A stretch of 64,000 nucleotides of DNA from Ahniella sp. (GTDB lineage: Bacteria; Pseudomonadota; Gammaproteobacteria; Xanthomonadales; Ahniellaceae): contig JADJRU010000023.1 in assembly GCA_016712105.1 (NCBI GenBank), positions 9,805 to 73,804 of the forward strand. The letters are read 5' to 3'. Shown piece after piece: positions 35,232-45,137 of this stretch. The position numbers were made by a program, and so were the translations under genes. How positions within the stretch are numbered: the stretch's first letter is position 1; the number at the start of each line of letters is the position of its first letter. The notes beneath the pieces were generated by a model. It had not been told where the DNA came from, ran no database searches, and saw only the letters and a list, made by a program, of their open reading frames with translations.

Positions 35232-37250
35232 ATGACCCCATCCATGTTACCGAACCGCCCGTGGCGCGGCGTGATGGCCGCGTGTTGGCTGGTCGCGGCT
35301 GGCGGGGCTTTTGGCGCCGAGCCTTTGCCTCGTGCTTCGCGCTTGCCGACCGTAGTCGCCGTGCCGGCGGAGCTCGCAGCCGACGATGAATCCGCGCCGA
35401 AGCAAGAACGTGATCTCTCGGAGCGACTGCGCCTGATTCCCGAACTGGGCTGGCGTGACCGCGGCAATGCCGCGCAGGACACGCAGGTGCAAAGCCGCGG
35501 TTTTGGTGCGCGCGCCAGTTTTGGCATCCGCGGGATCCGGCTGTTTCTGGACGATGTGCCACTCAGTGCGAACGATGGCCAAGGCAGCGTTGCAGCCATT
35601 CCGGTGTATGGGCTGGGCGACGTGGAATTTGTACCCGCACCACAAAGCCTGCGCTACGGCAACGCCGCTGGCGGGGTGTTGATGACCTGGTCGCCTTTGA
35701 TCGCCTCCGGCGCCGAACAACAATTCCGGGCGCTGGCAAGCGTCGATCAACAAGGCGTCGATGCCCGCGTTGCGCGTCGTACGGCCAGCCACCTGCCCGG
35801 CTTCAGCGCCACACTGGGTTGGTTGCGCGCCGACGGCGATCGGCCGCACAGCGCAGGATGCCCGGATGACCAAACCCTTCGCTGGCGCTGGTCGCTGAAT
35901 CTGCTCGACGTGCCGGAAGCCGAGGATCCACTGGGCATCAGTGCGGCCCAATGGCAATCGGGAATTGTGGGCGATCCGGCTGCGGTTTTGTTCAACACCC
36001 GGAAAAGTGTCCGCTCGGGTCACACCGGTTTCAGTCTGGCTGTCCCCACGCCCATCGGCGAATGGCAGCAGAGTGCCTGGATGGGTCGTCGTGAGGTCGA
36101 ACAATTCCTGTCCATTCCGGTGGCAGTTCAGGCAAATCCGCGACATCCAGGCGGCGTAATCGACCTGCAGCGGGATCAGGGCGGCCTGATCGGTTCACTG
36201 CGTCTTGAGCGTGGTTTCAGCATCGGGTGGGAATGGGCCCAAACCCGCGAGCAGCGTTTGGGCTTCGAGAACTTCTCTGGCCAGGAACTCGGGGTCCGCG
36301 GTCGGCTTCGCCGCCGGGAAACCAACGATCTGCAGACGTTCGACCTGTTCGTCGGACAGGAGCACCAATGGTCCGACGATTGGTCGGTGGATGCCGGCGT
36401 CCGTTACGGAGATTGGCGGCTGAAGAGTCGCGACCGCTTTCCGGGCAATGGCGATGACAGTGGTACCCGGAACCTGGACACCTGGTCTGGTTCCCTGCGC
36501 CTGGTCCGCGCACCCGATGGCCCCTGGCGCCAGGCTTGGTCGATCGGCACCGGGCGCGAACCGGCCACCCTGAACGAACTGGCTTATCGGGCTGATGGCA
36601 GTGCGGGCATCAACGTGGCGCTCGACCCGGCCCGGTCCACCGCCCTGGAATGGCGGCACGAGTGGCCGGGGGATCAAGACCATCACACGCTGAGCCTGTG
36701 GCAGATTCAAAGCCGTGGCGAAATCGTGCCGGCACAAAGCAGCGGCGGCCGTGCCAGCTTCCAGAACGCCGGGCGCACGCGGCGGCGCGGCATCGAATTT
36801 GCCATGGGGTTCGATATCCAGCCGCAACATCGGATCGAAGGAAGTTTCGGCTTGATCGACGCACGCTTCACCGAGGGATTCGAGTTTGTTGCCGGCACGG
36901 AACGTCGACTGGTTGCTGTGGGCAGGCGCTTGCCCGGCATTGCAGCGCAACAGGCCCAAGCTGCCTGGCTTGCTGAGTGGCGTGATCGTGATGCCACGCG
37001 GGTCAGTGTCAACTGGATCGGACGCACCGCGGCCGATGATCGCAACACGGTGTTTGCGCCGGGCTTTGCGACGGTAGATGTGCTGTGGCGACACCAATTT
37101 GCGCCCGATTTCAGTGTGCAGGTCGAACTCGGCAACCTGTTCGACCGGCGCGCGATCGGATCGGTCATCGTCAACGAAGCCAACGCACGTTTTCTCGAAC
37201 CTGCAGCCGGTCGGCGAATCTGGTGGTCGCTGCAGTGGTCGCCTGAATAG
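35232..37250 (+). CDS. TonB-dependent outer-membrane receptor
   Basis: 672 residues from ATG 35232 (an alternative ATG is at 35244). A signal peptide ends near GGAFGAEPL. The plug domain has VQSRGFGARASFGIRGIRLFLDDVPLSANDGQG and VEFVPAPQSLRYGNAAGGVL. A 22-strand barrel with alternating aromatic residues follows (FEFVAGTERRLV, FSVQVELGNLFDRR), and the C-terminal strand is RRIWWSLQWSPE. It resembles the PupB/FecA-like iron complex receptors, including conserved NLFDRR near the end. The ligand is unknown. No sigma/anti-sigma pair is adjacent. Confidence 0.87.
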   Translation: MTPSMLPNRPWRGVMAACWLVAAGGAFGAEPLPRASRLPTVVAVPAELAADDESAPKQERDLSERLRLIPELGWRDRGNAAQDTQVQSRGFGARASFGIRGIRLFLDDVPLSANDGQGSVAAIPVYGLGDVEFVPAPQSLRYGNAAGGVLMTWSPLIASGAEQQFRALASVDQQGVDARVARRTASHLPGFSATLGWLRADGDRPHSAGCPDDQTLRWRWSLNLLDVPEAEDPLGISAAQWQSGIVGDPAAVLFNTRKSVRSGHTGFSLAVPTPIGEWQQSAWMGRREVEQFLSIPVAVQANPRHPGGVIDLQRDQGGLIGSLRLERGFSIGWEWAQTREQRLGFENFSGQELGVRGRLRRRETNDLQTFDLFVGQEHQWSDDWSVDAGVRYGDWRLKSRDRFPGNGDDSGTRNLDTWSGSLRLVRAPDGPWRQAWSIGTGREPATLNELAYRADGSAGINVALDPARSTALEWRHEWPGDQDHHTLSLWQIQSRGEIVPAQSSGGRASFQNAGRTRRRGIEFAMGFDIQPQHRIEGSFGLIDARFTEGFEFVAGTERRLVAVGRRLPGIAAQQAQAAWLAEWRDRDATRVSVNWIGRTAADDRNTVFAPGFATVDVLWRHQFAPDFSVQVELGNLFDRRAIGSVIVNEANARFLEPAAGRRIWWSLQWSPE

Positions 37251-37330
37251 GGTTGTACCGCGATAACAAGAACTTGACGCGCACCCATTGACCATCGGCG
37301 CCTTCCTCCGGTCAGCAAGGATTGCCAACC

Positions 37331-38383
37331 ATGTCGGTTTCCGTTCGATTGCTCGTGTTCCTCGCCCTCTCTGTGCCGGCCTTGCGGGCACAGGAACCAG
37401 CCCAGCCATTGACCGAACGTCAGATGGACAGCATCACCGTTGTCGCCGGTTATCAGCCTGGCCCGGGCTTGTGGCGGGTCAGCAAAGGCGAAAACGAGTT
37501 GTGGGTGCTGGCGACGGTAAGCCCGTTGCCGAAGCGGATGCAGTGGTCGGCCGACGAAGTGCGGCAGGTGATTGCCGAATCCCAGGAAGTGATCGCCCCG
37601 CCCAACGTGAAGTTCGAATTCGACCGCGGCACGTTCGGCATGCTCATGCTGTTGCCGTCCGCGATGGGCGCACGCAAGAATCCCGACAAGGAAACGCTGG
37701 CTGATCAGCTGCCGCCAGAACTTTATGCACGCTGGCTGCTGCAGAAAAAGCGCTTCATGGGGCGCGATCGCAGTGTCGAAAAATACCGACCCATTTTTGC
37801 CGCGAACGAGCTCTTCGAAGCGGTCCTGGACGAACTCGATCTGAGTACCAAACCGGTGGTCTGGCCACTGGTCGAAAAAGCCGTGAAGAAGCACAAGATC
37901 CCGCTGACCGAGCCACTCGTCACGCTGAAGATCGACGATACGAAGGGCAAGCTGAAAGCGTTCAAGGAGGCCGAGCTGGACGATGTCGCTTGCCTGACGA
38001 ACACGCTTGACCTGATCGAAAACGAGCTCGACGTACTGAAGGATCGTGCAAACGCCTGGGCGACCGGCGATGTCGAGCGACTTCGCTCCATGTCGCTGAT
38101 CGAGCGCGCGAGCGCCTGCACGAATGCCATGTTGAACAGCGCCATCGGTAAAGACAGTGGCCTCGACACCTTGCAGCAGCGTGTCGCCGAATCATGGCTC
38201 GCCAGTGCGCGCACAAGCCTCGACAAGAACCGCAGCACTTTTGCGGTACTGGGCCTCGCGCAGGTCCTGAACGAAAAACAATACCTCTCGGCTTTGCGTG
38301 CCGAGGGTTATCAAGTCGAAGCACCAGGTGAATCCACGGAAGACACGATTCCCGACTCGGCACCCACTGCGGCACTTGAGTAA
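37331..38383 (+). CDS. TraB/GumN family exported protein
   Basis: 350 residues from ATG 37331; a TTG nine bases upstream is the alternative. The signal peptide ends at PALRAQ. The GumN/TraB pattern includes GPGLWRVSKGENELWVLATVSPLPKRMQW at the start and LDDVACLTNTLDLIENE later. Two-Gly/His motifs of TraB metalloproteases are not clear (no GXXH is seen where VLATVSP occurs), so catalytic activity is doubtful. It sits downstream of the TonB receptor on the same strand and ends at a hairpin. Confidence 0.8.
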   Translation: MSVSVRLLVFLALSVPALRAQEPAQPLTERQMDSITVVAGYQPGPGLWRVSKGENELWVLATVSPLPKRMQWSADEVRQVIAESQEVIAPPNVKFEFDRGTFGMLMLLPSAMGARKNPDKETLADQLPPELYARWLLQKKRFMGRDRSVEKYRPIFAANELFEAVLDELDLSTKPVVWPLVEKAVKKHKIPLTEPLVTLKIDDTKGKLKAFKEAELDDVACLTNTLDLIENELDVLKDRANAWATGDVERLRSMSLIERASACTNAMLNSAIGKDSGLDTLQQRVAESWLASARTSLDKNRSTFAVLGLAQVLNEKQYLSALRAEGYQVEAPGESTEDTIPDSAPTAALE

Positions 38384-38387
38384 GGCA

Positions 38388-38415
38388 TAAAAAAACCCGG
38401 CCATGGGGGCCGGGT
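38388..38415. terminator. Terminator-like hairpin after GumN/TraB gene
   Basis: A run of seven A precedes the 8-bp stem acccggcc-atggg-ggccgggt, starting within 10 nt of the stop codon. The A run makes it a classical intrinsic terminator on the minus strand. On the plus strand it is only a hairpin. Bidirectional use is likely. Confidence 0.65.
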
Positions 38416-38689
38416 ATACCTGTGTAAACAGGTCAAGGGCTGGATTGCTGTGCACAATCGTCACCCGTCGGGGAATGCCGCTTCATCGGGCTGATGCAGC
38501 GGCGAGTTGATGTTGACCGAGGGAACACAATGGGATCAGTGCCATTGGTCCTGTGCCGTTTACCAACTCAAACCATGAACCTTGGGAGCCCTGATCGCCC
38601 CGTTCGGCGCACTGATTCGCGCATCAAACTGGGCGCAGAATCTGGCGATTCTGCAGTGAACCAGAAGTGGCAAAAGAACCCTTCTCCCG

Positions 38690-39100
38690 CTTGCGCGCGG
38701 ATGACGGTTGGAGGGGCAATGCGCGGGGATGACGCTTGGACGGGCCGTGCGCGGGGGATGACGAACGGAGGGGCCGGCGGAAACCGGCTTCTGAACGCTC
38801 GTGCCACACACCAAAAATCCGTCATTCCCGCGAAAGCGGGAAACCACTCGGGTGCCGCACGACTCAAACCTGGTCGCAACGAGTGGATCCCCGCTTGCGC
38901 GGGGATGACGCTTTTGACGGGCCGTGCCGGGGATGACGAACGGAGGGGGCCAGCGGAAACTGGCTTGACGCTCGTGCCACCAAATCCGTCCCGCGGGAAA
39001 CCACGGTGCCTCACGACCCAAACCGGGTCGCAACGAGTGGATCCCCTCTTGCGCGGGGATGACGCTTGGACGGGCCGTGCGCGGGGATGACGAGCGAAGG
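38690..39100. repeat. REP-like repeat array
   Basis: Alternating and inverted copies of gtcattcccgcgaaagcggg, gtggatccccgcttgcgcgg and variants with gatgacg ends, joined by a tggtcgcaacgagtggatcc spacer, fill the gap between 38416 and the 5'-nucleotidase. The copies are the same family as at 0.6, 47.2 and 63.4-64 kb. No gene is visible in this ~760-nt gap. Confidence 0.85.
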
Positions 39101-39176
39101 GCGAGGGCCTGCAGGGATTGGACAACGTCGCCTTCGCGGCTAAAGCCACGCGCCCACAGAAGTCCTCATGTTTTGC

Positions 39177-40087
39177 TCAACGATTCTGCACACCGTGCGG
39201 CACATGCCCGGTGGTGACATGCTGCGCGGCCGAGAGGCAATTACGTTGCTGGTCGTCGAAGAAGATGTCGGCGCCGAACGCCTGCAGGAACGGTCCCTTG
39301 TCGCGGCCACCAGGAAAAACGCTTCGTCCAGGCGAATGCCCCATTCCCGCAACGTCAGGATGACGCGTTTGTGCGCGGGCGCGGAGCGCGCGGTCACAAG
39401 GGCCGTGCGGATGGGCGAATCCTCGATCGGGAACGCCGCCTGCAGACGATGCAATTTGTCGAGCAGACTGCGGAACGGACCGCCACTCAGGGGCGTGTGC
39501 GCACGTTCGGTCTCGCTGCGATGGAACGCTTCGAGCCCTTCGTGTTTGCTGACCTGTTCGGCTTCATCACTGAAAATCACCGCATCACCATCAAACGCGA
39601 TGCGCAATTGATCGTGTTTGCTCGCGGCAGGTGCTTGCCCCGGCAGGATCGTCGCAGCGGCGATGCCGGCCTGCAGCGCATTGCCGACATCCTCTGCATT
39701 CGACGACAGGAACAGGTCGGCGCCAAACGACTGCACATAGGGCCAGGTCGGCGAGCCATTCGTGAACGCAGCTCGGACAATCTCCAGGCCATGATGGGCA
39801 ATCGAATTGAAGATCCGGATGCCGGTGTCGGAACTGTTGCGCGACAGCAGGATCACCTCGACCCGCGGGGCGTCCGTGGACAATCCATTCAGATTGAGCA
39901 GTTTGCGCACGAGCGGAAACGCCATGCCCGGTTGCAGCAAGTCGTCCTCATGCGCCAACTGGTAACGCTGGTAGGCATCGAGGCCTTCGCGCTCGAACAG
40001 TTCGTGGCTTTCCTGCAGGTCGAACAGTGTCCGCGACGAAATCGCAACGACCAGTCGATCGGCTTGTGGCCTCGCTTCCAGTGTCAT
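39177..40087 (-). CDS. Cytosolic 5'-nucleotidase family protein, 1-nt deletion
   Basis: 303 residues after restoring one G at the CC run 39310-39311, which gives LDEAFFLGGRDKGPFLQAFGADIFFDDQ and an end at GVQNR (TGA 39177-39179). As drawn the C-terminus is scrambled and runs to 39140. The protein matches the PF06189-type 5'-nucleotidases: VVAISSRTLFDLQESH, VILLSRNSSDTGIRIFNSI, RIAFDGDAVIFSDEAE, SPIRTALVTARSAPAHKRVI. These dephosphorylate nucleoside monophosphates. The start overlaps the S8 protease stop by 3 nt (ATGA). Confidence 0.85.
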
Positions 40088-41619
40088 TCGAACGAAGACC
40101 CGAACAGAGGGGGAGCGGGCAAAGCCTGCAGGTACTGGAGCGCCTGGAGCGCGTCGATCCGGCCAAAACCGCCGACGTTGTTCGGCACTGTCCCTGCAGG
40201 AATCCCGCCGCAGGTCTGCGTAATGCCGGCAACCGGATCGGCGGTGCCGATGATGGCTTCTTTCAACAGGGTCGGATTACCACGCGCTGCCGGGTAGGCA
40301 GAAATCAGCAATGCCGCAACACCTGCGACATGCGGGCCGGCCATGCTGGTGCCACTAAATGTGCTGTAGTCATTGTTAGGCACTGACGAGCAGATCGACG
40401 CACCAGGCGCTGAAATTTCCGGCTTCATGCGGTTGCTGGAATCCACACTGACTGGCCCGCGACTGGAGAAGGAAGACATGGAATCGCCGGAGTTGCTGCT
40501 ACCGACGGTCAGAACCCGCGCAAAAATGGCCAAAGGCGTGTTCACCGTGCTGCAACCCGAGCCATCGTTTCCGGCCGACCCGACCACCAGCACACCGGCC
40601 GCATCCAATGTATTGATCACCGACTCCATTTGCGCGAAGTTCGCGGTATTACAGCCCTCGGTGGTCGGACAACCCCAGGAATTGTTGATCACATCCGGCG
40701 CCAGTCCGGTATCTCCGGCTGTTCCGTCCAGGCGAGTAGGCTCCAGGAAAAACTGGAAGCAATTGTTGTACGTCGACAAGGTTCCGGCGCCGGCATTCAT
40801 GTTGCGGCATGCGATCCACTTCGCTTGCGGGGCCACACCGATGACACTGCCGCCACCGGCATCACCGACCATCGTGCCCATGGTGTGTGTACCGTGGCCG
40901 TTGTCGTCGCAGGGTGCCGCCGAAGCGGCCGCACAGGTGGCGTTGCCCCCGGTGCGGATGCCGTCCCACCAGTGATAGTTGTGGTCGGCGGTCGTGCCGT
41001 TCCAGCCACGATACTTGTCGCGCAAGGCGGGATGAGTCCAGTCGTATCCGGTATCGGCGCCGGCAACGGTGACCCCCTGCCCTGAAAACCCAAGCGCCCA
41101 GACTTGCGGGGCCTGGACACGGGTGACGCCCCATGTGGGCGCGCCGGCCGCATTACACGAGCCGGCAACCGCCTTGGCGCTTTCTTCCGGAGCCGGCAGT
41201 ATCGACAGCTTCCGGTCCAGGTGCACATGACGGACTTTGGCCTGGCGCGCGATCGACTGTAATCGCGCCAACGGAAGATCCACCGCCACACTATTGCTGA
41301 TCCAGAACGTTTGCGGTGTGAGTCCCAGTCGCGCGAGAGTCCGCAGCACATCCTGCTGCGACGTCTGCGCGCGCGCCTTCAGGGCAGCGACGTACGCACG
41401 CCTGGCTTCGACCGACACCGGCATGGTGGGCGCGGGTACCGGCGCGCCCTCGAACTCGATTACCACCGCAACCTTTGCTGACTTGCCGTATTGACCCAGC
41501 AATTCCGGATCCACCCGCTGGTGCCAATCGGCAGCGGAGACACACCCCGACAGCGCAGTCAAAACCAGCGCAGGGCCGAGCAACCAACGGACATTTCTTT
41601 CAGCTTGCGAATTGTTCAT
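40084..41619 (-). CDS. Secreted subtilisin-like serine protease (S8), lipobox and C-terminal GSSFE
   Basis: 511 residues from ATG 41619. The N-terminus has LTALSGC (Cys 26), a possible lipobox. An inhibitor-like propeptide (to ~150) precedes the S8 domain with Asp189 (GADTGYDW), His242 (GHGTHTMGT), Asn in SWG/GSAGNDG and Ser425 (FSGTSMAGPHVAG). Several Cys suggest disulfides. The extreme C-terminus is PPLFGSSFE, close to the IFDNGFE and LFSNGFE ends in this window. It degrades extracellular protein. Its start overlaps nadK by 20 nt and its stop overlaps the 5'-nucleotidase start. Confidence 0.92.
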   Translation of the reverse strand: MNNSQAERNVRWLLGPALVLTALSGCVSAADWHQRVDPELLGQYGKSAKVAVVIEFEGAPVPAPTMPVSVEARRAYVAALKARAQTSQQDVLRTLARLGLTPQTFWISNSVAVDLPLARLQSIARQAKVRHVHLDRKLSILPAPEESAKAVAGSCNAAGAPTWGVTRVQAPQVWALGFSGQGVTVAGADTGYDWTHPALRDKYRGWNGTTADHNYHWWDGIRTGGNATCAAASAAPCDDNGHGTHTMGTMVGDAGGGSVIGVAPQAKWIACRNMNAGAGTLSTYNNCFQFFLEPTRLDGTAGDTGLAPDVINNSWGCPTTEGCNTANFAQMESVINTLDAAGVLVVGSAGNDGSGCSTVNTPLAIFARVLTVGSSNSGDSMSSFSSRGPVSVDSSNRMKPEISAPGASICSSVPNNDYSTFSGTSMAGPHVAGVAALLISAYPAARGNPTLLKEAIIGTADPVAGITQTCGGIPAGTVPNNVGGFGRIDALQALQYLQALPAPPLFGSSFE

Positions 41620-42358
41620 TGAGGATCCGGTCTTCAAGCTTGTGTTCTGGATCGAACAAGAGGTTCGCAGTGAACGTTGTCGATTCGCGGATGGTGACTT
41701 CAACCACGTCGCGCACTTCATTGGCATCGGCCGTGGCGCTGACAGGTCGTTTGTAGTGGTCCAGCACTTCCAGACGCACTTCGATGTCGGCCGGAAGGAT
41801 CGCGCCGCGCCAGCGACGCGGTCGGAAAGGCGAGATCGGCGTCATCGCCAGGACCCGGGAGTCGAGCGGCAGGATCGGGCCGTTTGCCGACAGGTTGTAA
41901 GCCGTGCTGCCGGCCGGTGTGGCGACCAGCACGCCGTCACAGACCAGTTCCGACAGTTTTTCACTGTTGGTCAGGAACACGCGGATGTGCGCGGCCTGTT
42001 TGGTTTGTCGCAGCAGAGACACTTCGTTGTAGGCGAGTGCATTGACGGTCGAGCCGGATTCCGAAACGGCCGTCATTTCCAGCGGGCGCAGAAGCGTCGG
42101 TTTTGCCGCTTCAATCCGTTCGACCAGTCCTTCCGGGCGATGCAGGTTCATCAGGAACCCGAGGGTGCCGAGTTTCATGCCGTAGAAAGGCTTCGCGAGA
42201 TCGCGGTACCGGTGCAGCGACTGCAGCATGAACCCGTCGCCACCCAGCGTGACGATCAGGTCGGCTTCCGCCGGTTTATGCTCGCCGTGTTCGGCACGCA
42301 GGGTGGCCAGTGCACGCTGGGCCTCTTCGGTCTTGCTGGCGACAAACGCGAGTTTCAT
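41600..42358 (-). CDS. nadK: NAD kinase
   Basis: 252 residues. It phosphorylates NAD to NADP. Signature motifs are GGDG at 39-42 (VTLGGDGFMLQ), YNEVSLL, SELVCDGVLVATPAGSTAYNLSANGPIL, and the C-terminal diphosphate-binding DANEV region. It lacks the usual PRxxA extension but is of ordinary length for short bacterial NadK. It is upstream in the nadK-protease-nucleotidase overlapping string, and divergent from cdd across 135 nt. Confidence 0.93.
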   Translation of the reverse strand: MKLAFVASKTEEAQRALATLRAEHGEHKPAEADLIVTLGGDGFMLQSLHRYRDLAKPFYGMKLGTLGFLMNLHRPEGLVERIEAAKPTLLRPLEMTAVSESGSTVNALAYNEVSLLRQTKQAAHIRVFLTNSEKLSELVCDGVLVATPAGSTAYNLSANGPILPLDSRVLAMTPISPFRPRRWRGAILPADIEVRLEVLDHYKRPVSATADANEVRDVVEVTIRESTTFTANLLFDPEHKLEDRILNEQFAS

Positions 42359-42493
42359 CCGGATTACCGATTGGCCTGGGGCGCGGCAAGCATGCCGGAA
42401 AGTGCTGGTAGTGTCAGCAACACACGATTGTTTTCAGCGCGCGGATCATTTCGGAACGGCAATTGCTTTGTGTCACAAAACTCGGACTTCTAC

Positions 42494-42889
42494 ATGGCCC
42501 AGGATTTGATCGAACTTGCGCAGGCTGTCCTGCACAAGGCTTATGCCCCCTACTCAGGCTTTCACGTGGGCGCCGCCATCCGTTCGGCGAGTGGCCAGAC
42601 CTATGCAGGCTGCAATGTGGAGAATGCCAGTTACGGTCTGGCGATCTGCGCAGAACGCAGTGCATTGGCCGCCGCGGTATCGGCTGAAGGCGCAACCCTG
42701 CGGATCCTCGAAGTGGCGGTTCGCGCGGAACGGCCAGGGTTGGGCGCACACGGCGCCTCACCCTGTGGCGCTTGTCGCCAGGCCCTGATTGAACTGGGAC
42801 CGGAGGCGCTGGTCCATTATCTGGACCTTCAGCTCCGCCCGGTGAGCCGGCCGATCACCGAATTGCTGGTGGACTCGTTCCGGCTCTGA
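42494..42889 (+). CDS. cdd: Cytidine deaminase
   Basis: 131 residues from ATG 42494, the homotetrameric short form. Zinc site: C52-A-E54 (GLAICAERSAL) and C91-GA-C94 (SPCGACRQAL). YAPYSGFHVGAAIR and GCNVENASYG are canonical. It deaminates cytidine and deoxycytidine in pyrimidine salvage. The longer open frame upstream is antisense to nadK and is excluded. Confidence 0.95.
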   Translation: MAQDLIELAQAVLHKAYAPYSGFHVGAAIRSASGQTYAGCNVENASYGLAICAERSALAAAVSAEGATLRILEVAVRAERPGLGAHGASPCGACRQALIELGPEALVHYLDLQLRPVSRPITELLVDSFRL

Positions 42890-42905
42890 GCCTTTGGCGG
42901 CCGGT

Positions 42906-43385
42906 TTACAAGACCTCTTTCAGGTCTTTTTCGATCTTTTCCGGCGTATCGGTTGGTGCATAACGCCTGATGACCTTGCCGGAACGGTCGACCAGAAACT
43001 TCGTGAAGTTCCACTTGATCATTTCCGTGCCCAACACGCCCCGGGCTTCTTTCTTGAGCAACTTGAACAGGGGATGGGCGCTGTCGCCATTCACGTCGAC
43101 CTTGGCAAACATCGGAAAGCTGACGTCATAGTTCAGCGAACAGAAGTTCTTGATCTCGTCGGCGTTACCCGGTTCCTGGTGGCCAAATTGATCACAGGGA
43201 AAGCCGAGGACCACGAACCCGTCTTTTTCGTGCCGGCGATACATCGCTTCCAGCCCGGTGTATTGCGGCGTGAATCCACACTTGGACGCGACGTTCACGA
43301 CCAGCATGGCCCGTCCCTTGTATTCCGACAGGTCGTGTTGCTTCCCATCAATGTCTTCAGCCTTGATCTCGTAAACCTTGCTCAT
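42906..43385 (-). CDS. Glutathione peroxidase family protein (Cys type)
   Basis: 159 residues from ATG 43385, with GGAG upstream. The catalytic residue is Cys36 (NVASKCGFTPQYTGLEAMYRR), not selenocysteine, with Gln in FPCDQFGHQEPG and Trp/Asn in KWNFTKFLVDR. Such Cys-type enzymes reduce lipid and other hydroperoxides, usually with thioredoxin as donor, and resemble BtuE. It is convergent with cdd (16 nt gap) and divergent from the gbsR-like regulator, which could regulate it. Confidence 0.93.
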   Translation of the reverse strand: MSKVYEIKAEDIDGKQHDLSEYKGRAMLVVNVASKCGFTPQYTGLEAMYRRHEKDGFVVLGFPCDQFGHQEPGNADEIKNFCSLNYDVSFPMFAKVDVNGDSAHPLFKLLKKEARGVLGTEMIKWNFTKFLVDRSGKVIRRYAPTDTPEKIEKDLKEVL

Positions 43386-43551
43386 GGCGCACTCCTGAAA
43401 CCAGCCCCAAGTGTGCCGCCGCTGGGGTGAAGAAACCAGTTTCAGGTGCCGGCTGACGATCGCTGAACGATCGCCCCCAAGGCCGCCGCTCACCTTGACA
43501 GCCCGTTCGAATCGGCGTATTTCTCTCAACACCGAAATTACGGAAACATCC

Positions 43552-44171
43552 ATGAAACTCTCACCGATGCAGGAACGCTTCGTGCTCCACTGGGGCGAAA
43601 TGGGCAGCCGCTGGGGCGTCAACCGCACCGTGGCGCAGATCCACGCCCTGCTTTTCCTCAGTGACCGTCCGTTGACGGCCGACGAAATCTGCGAGACCTT
43701 GAACCTGGCTCGATCGAACGTCAGCACCAGCGTCAAGGAATTGTCGTCCTGGGGCCTGGTCAAGATGGTTCATGTCCTGGGCGACCGACGCGACCATTTC
43801 GAGACCCCCAAGGACATCTGGGAGATCTTCGGATCATCACCCAGGAACGCCGGAAGCGCGAAATCGACCCGACGCTCACCATGTTGCGCGGTGCCATGCT
43901 CGATAACCCGATTGGCCCGGCCGATCAGCGCAGCCAGCAGCGCATGCGCGAAGTGCTCGAATTCCTCGAAACCGGCAATGCCTGGCTGGACGAAATGCAC
44001 AAGCTGCCGCCAGCTACCGTCCTGAAGATGCTCAAGATGGGCGCCAAGATCCAGGGCCTGTTGAAGCCCGGCGGCAAATCGGCGAACGAAGGAAGCAAGG
44101 AAACTTCTGAAACAACAGAACAGTCAGACCAAGCGAAAGCACTGGCGCAAATCGACATGTTCGGGCGCTGA
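43552..44171 (+). CDS. GbsR/MarR-type transcriptional regulator, 1-nt deletion
   Basis: 206 residues after restoring one C near 43830, where DIWEIF changes from GSSPRNAG to RIITQERRKREIDPTLTMLR. The winged helix-turn-helix spans ~20-85 (GVNRTVAQIHALLFLSDRPLTADEICETLNLARSNVSTSVKELSSWGLVKMV). The C-terminal helices (DQRSQQRMREVLEFLETG...) suggest dimerisation. The GbsR branch responds to osmolytes in some bacteria. It is divergent from the glutathione peroxidase and upstream of the DUF4166 gene. The tail is Ser/Glu-rich. Confidence 0.85.
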
Positions 44172-44429
44172 ACGGAATATCCGATATTTTCGGTTATTAC
44201 AGGCATTTGTGCCACGCACTTCAAGCCCTTTCAAGCACGAAGCAATTTATCTCTGGATTTCAAAATTCTGCATGACTTATCTCGAAAACTGTTCAATTCG
44301 AAATCGGTCCTGACCGTAAGCATCGGGAGTTCAAATGTTCTCGTACCTTCATTTCCGGTCTGCCGCACTCTCTGATTATTTCTGATTTTCCGTAATTTCG
44401 GTTTTCGTCGCGTCAGAACAAACCGTGAT
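44172..44429. other. AT-rich intergenic region
   Basis: This 258-nt gap is visibly AT-richer than the coding DNA around it and has no convincing frame. The region probably holds the promoter of the DUF4166 gene or the terminator of the regulator gene. The inverted pair ggaatatccgatattttcgg is imperfect. Confidence 0.4.
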
Positions 44430-45137
44430 TTGTATGGCCGCGAACCTGCTCAGGCCGAAACACCCGCTGCAGCGCCCAACCTGCCAGCCACTGCGCCCGA
44501 ATTCCCCCCGAGGGGCTTGGGCAGGCGCCGGCCAGTGTTGCTGGAACGACTGCTCGGCAACAGTTTTGCCGACCTGCACCCACAGATTGCTGCACGTTTT
44601 GCCCATACGGCGCGCGAGGAATCCCTGCATTTCAAGGGCACCATGGACGTGGTGCGGCGCTCGGCCGCCGGTTGGCTGTTGGCGCAACTGACCCGCTTCT
44701 CCGGCCTGCTGCCGACCGGACACGGCCACAAGGTGCCGTTCGAGTTCAACATCCGCCCCAGTGGCCTGAGCTGGATGAAACATCGCTGTTACCACTTTGC
44801 CGATGGCAATTTCGACTTTCGGTCGACCATGCAGCCGGATAACCAGGGCCGACTCGTCGAGCGCTTCCGGCGGAGGCCTCGGCATGTTCCTGGTCCTGCG
44901 TGCCGAGGGCGATATCCGCACTTCGCCGACCGGGGCTATTTTGTGCACTGGCGGCGATACAGGGTGCCCCTGCCCGCCTGGTTTCACCCTGGCCGCTTCG
45001 AACTGGTTCACCGCAACCTGGATGCACGGCGCTTCAGCGTCCGATTGACCCTTCGGCATGCCTTGTTCGGCACGATGATCGAACAGAGCGGTGTCTTTGA
45101 GTCGGGCGCGCTCAGTAAACACAGTGTAAGCCACTGA
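44430..45137 (+). CDS. DUF4166-like protein, two compensating frameshifts
   Basis: 235 residues. The middle (KGTMDVVRRSAAGWLLAQLTRFSGLLPT, FDFRSTMQPDNQGRLVERF) and the end (YFVHWRRYRVPLPAWFHPGRFELVHRN, ALFGTMIEQSGVFE) resemble DUF4166 proteins of unknown function. Between them, removing a C at 44867-44868 and restoring a G at 44932-44935 turns a meaningless stretch into FGGGLGMFLVLRAEGDIRTSPTGYF. The N-terminus is uncertain; the TTG 44430 is only the first in-frame start, and the first 35 residues look low in homology, so another indel is possible upstream. It lies downstream of the regulator in the same orientation. Confidence 0.65.
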   Translation: MYGREPAQAETPAAAPNLPATAPEFPPRGLGRRRPVLLERLLGNSFADLHPQIAARFAHTAREESLHFKGTMDVVRRSAAGWLLAQLTRFSGLLPTGHGHKVPFEFNIRPSGLSWMKHRCYHFADGNFDFRSTMQPDNQGRLVERFRRRPRHVPGPACRGRYPHFADRGYFVHWRRYRVPLPAWFHPGRFELVHRNLDARRFSVRLTLRHALFGTMIEQSGVFESGALSKHSVSH

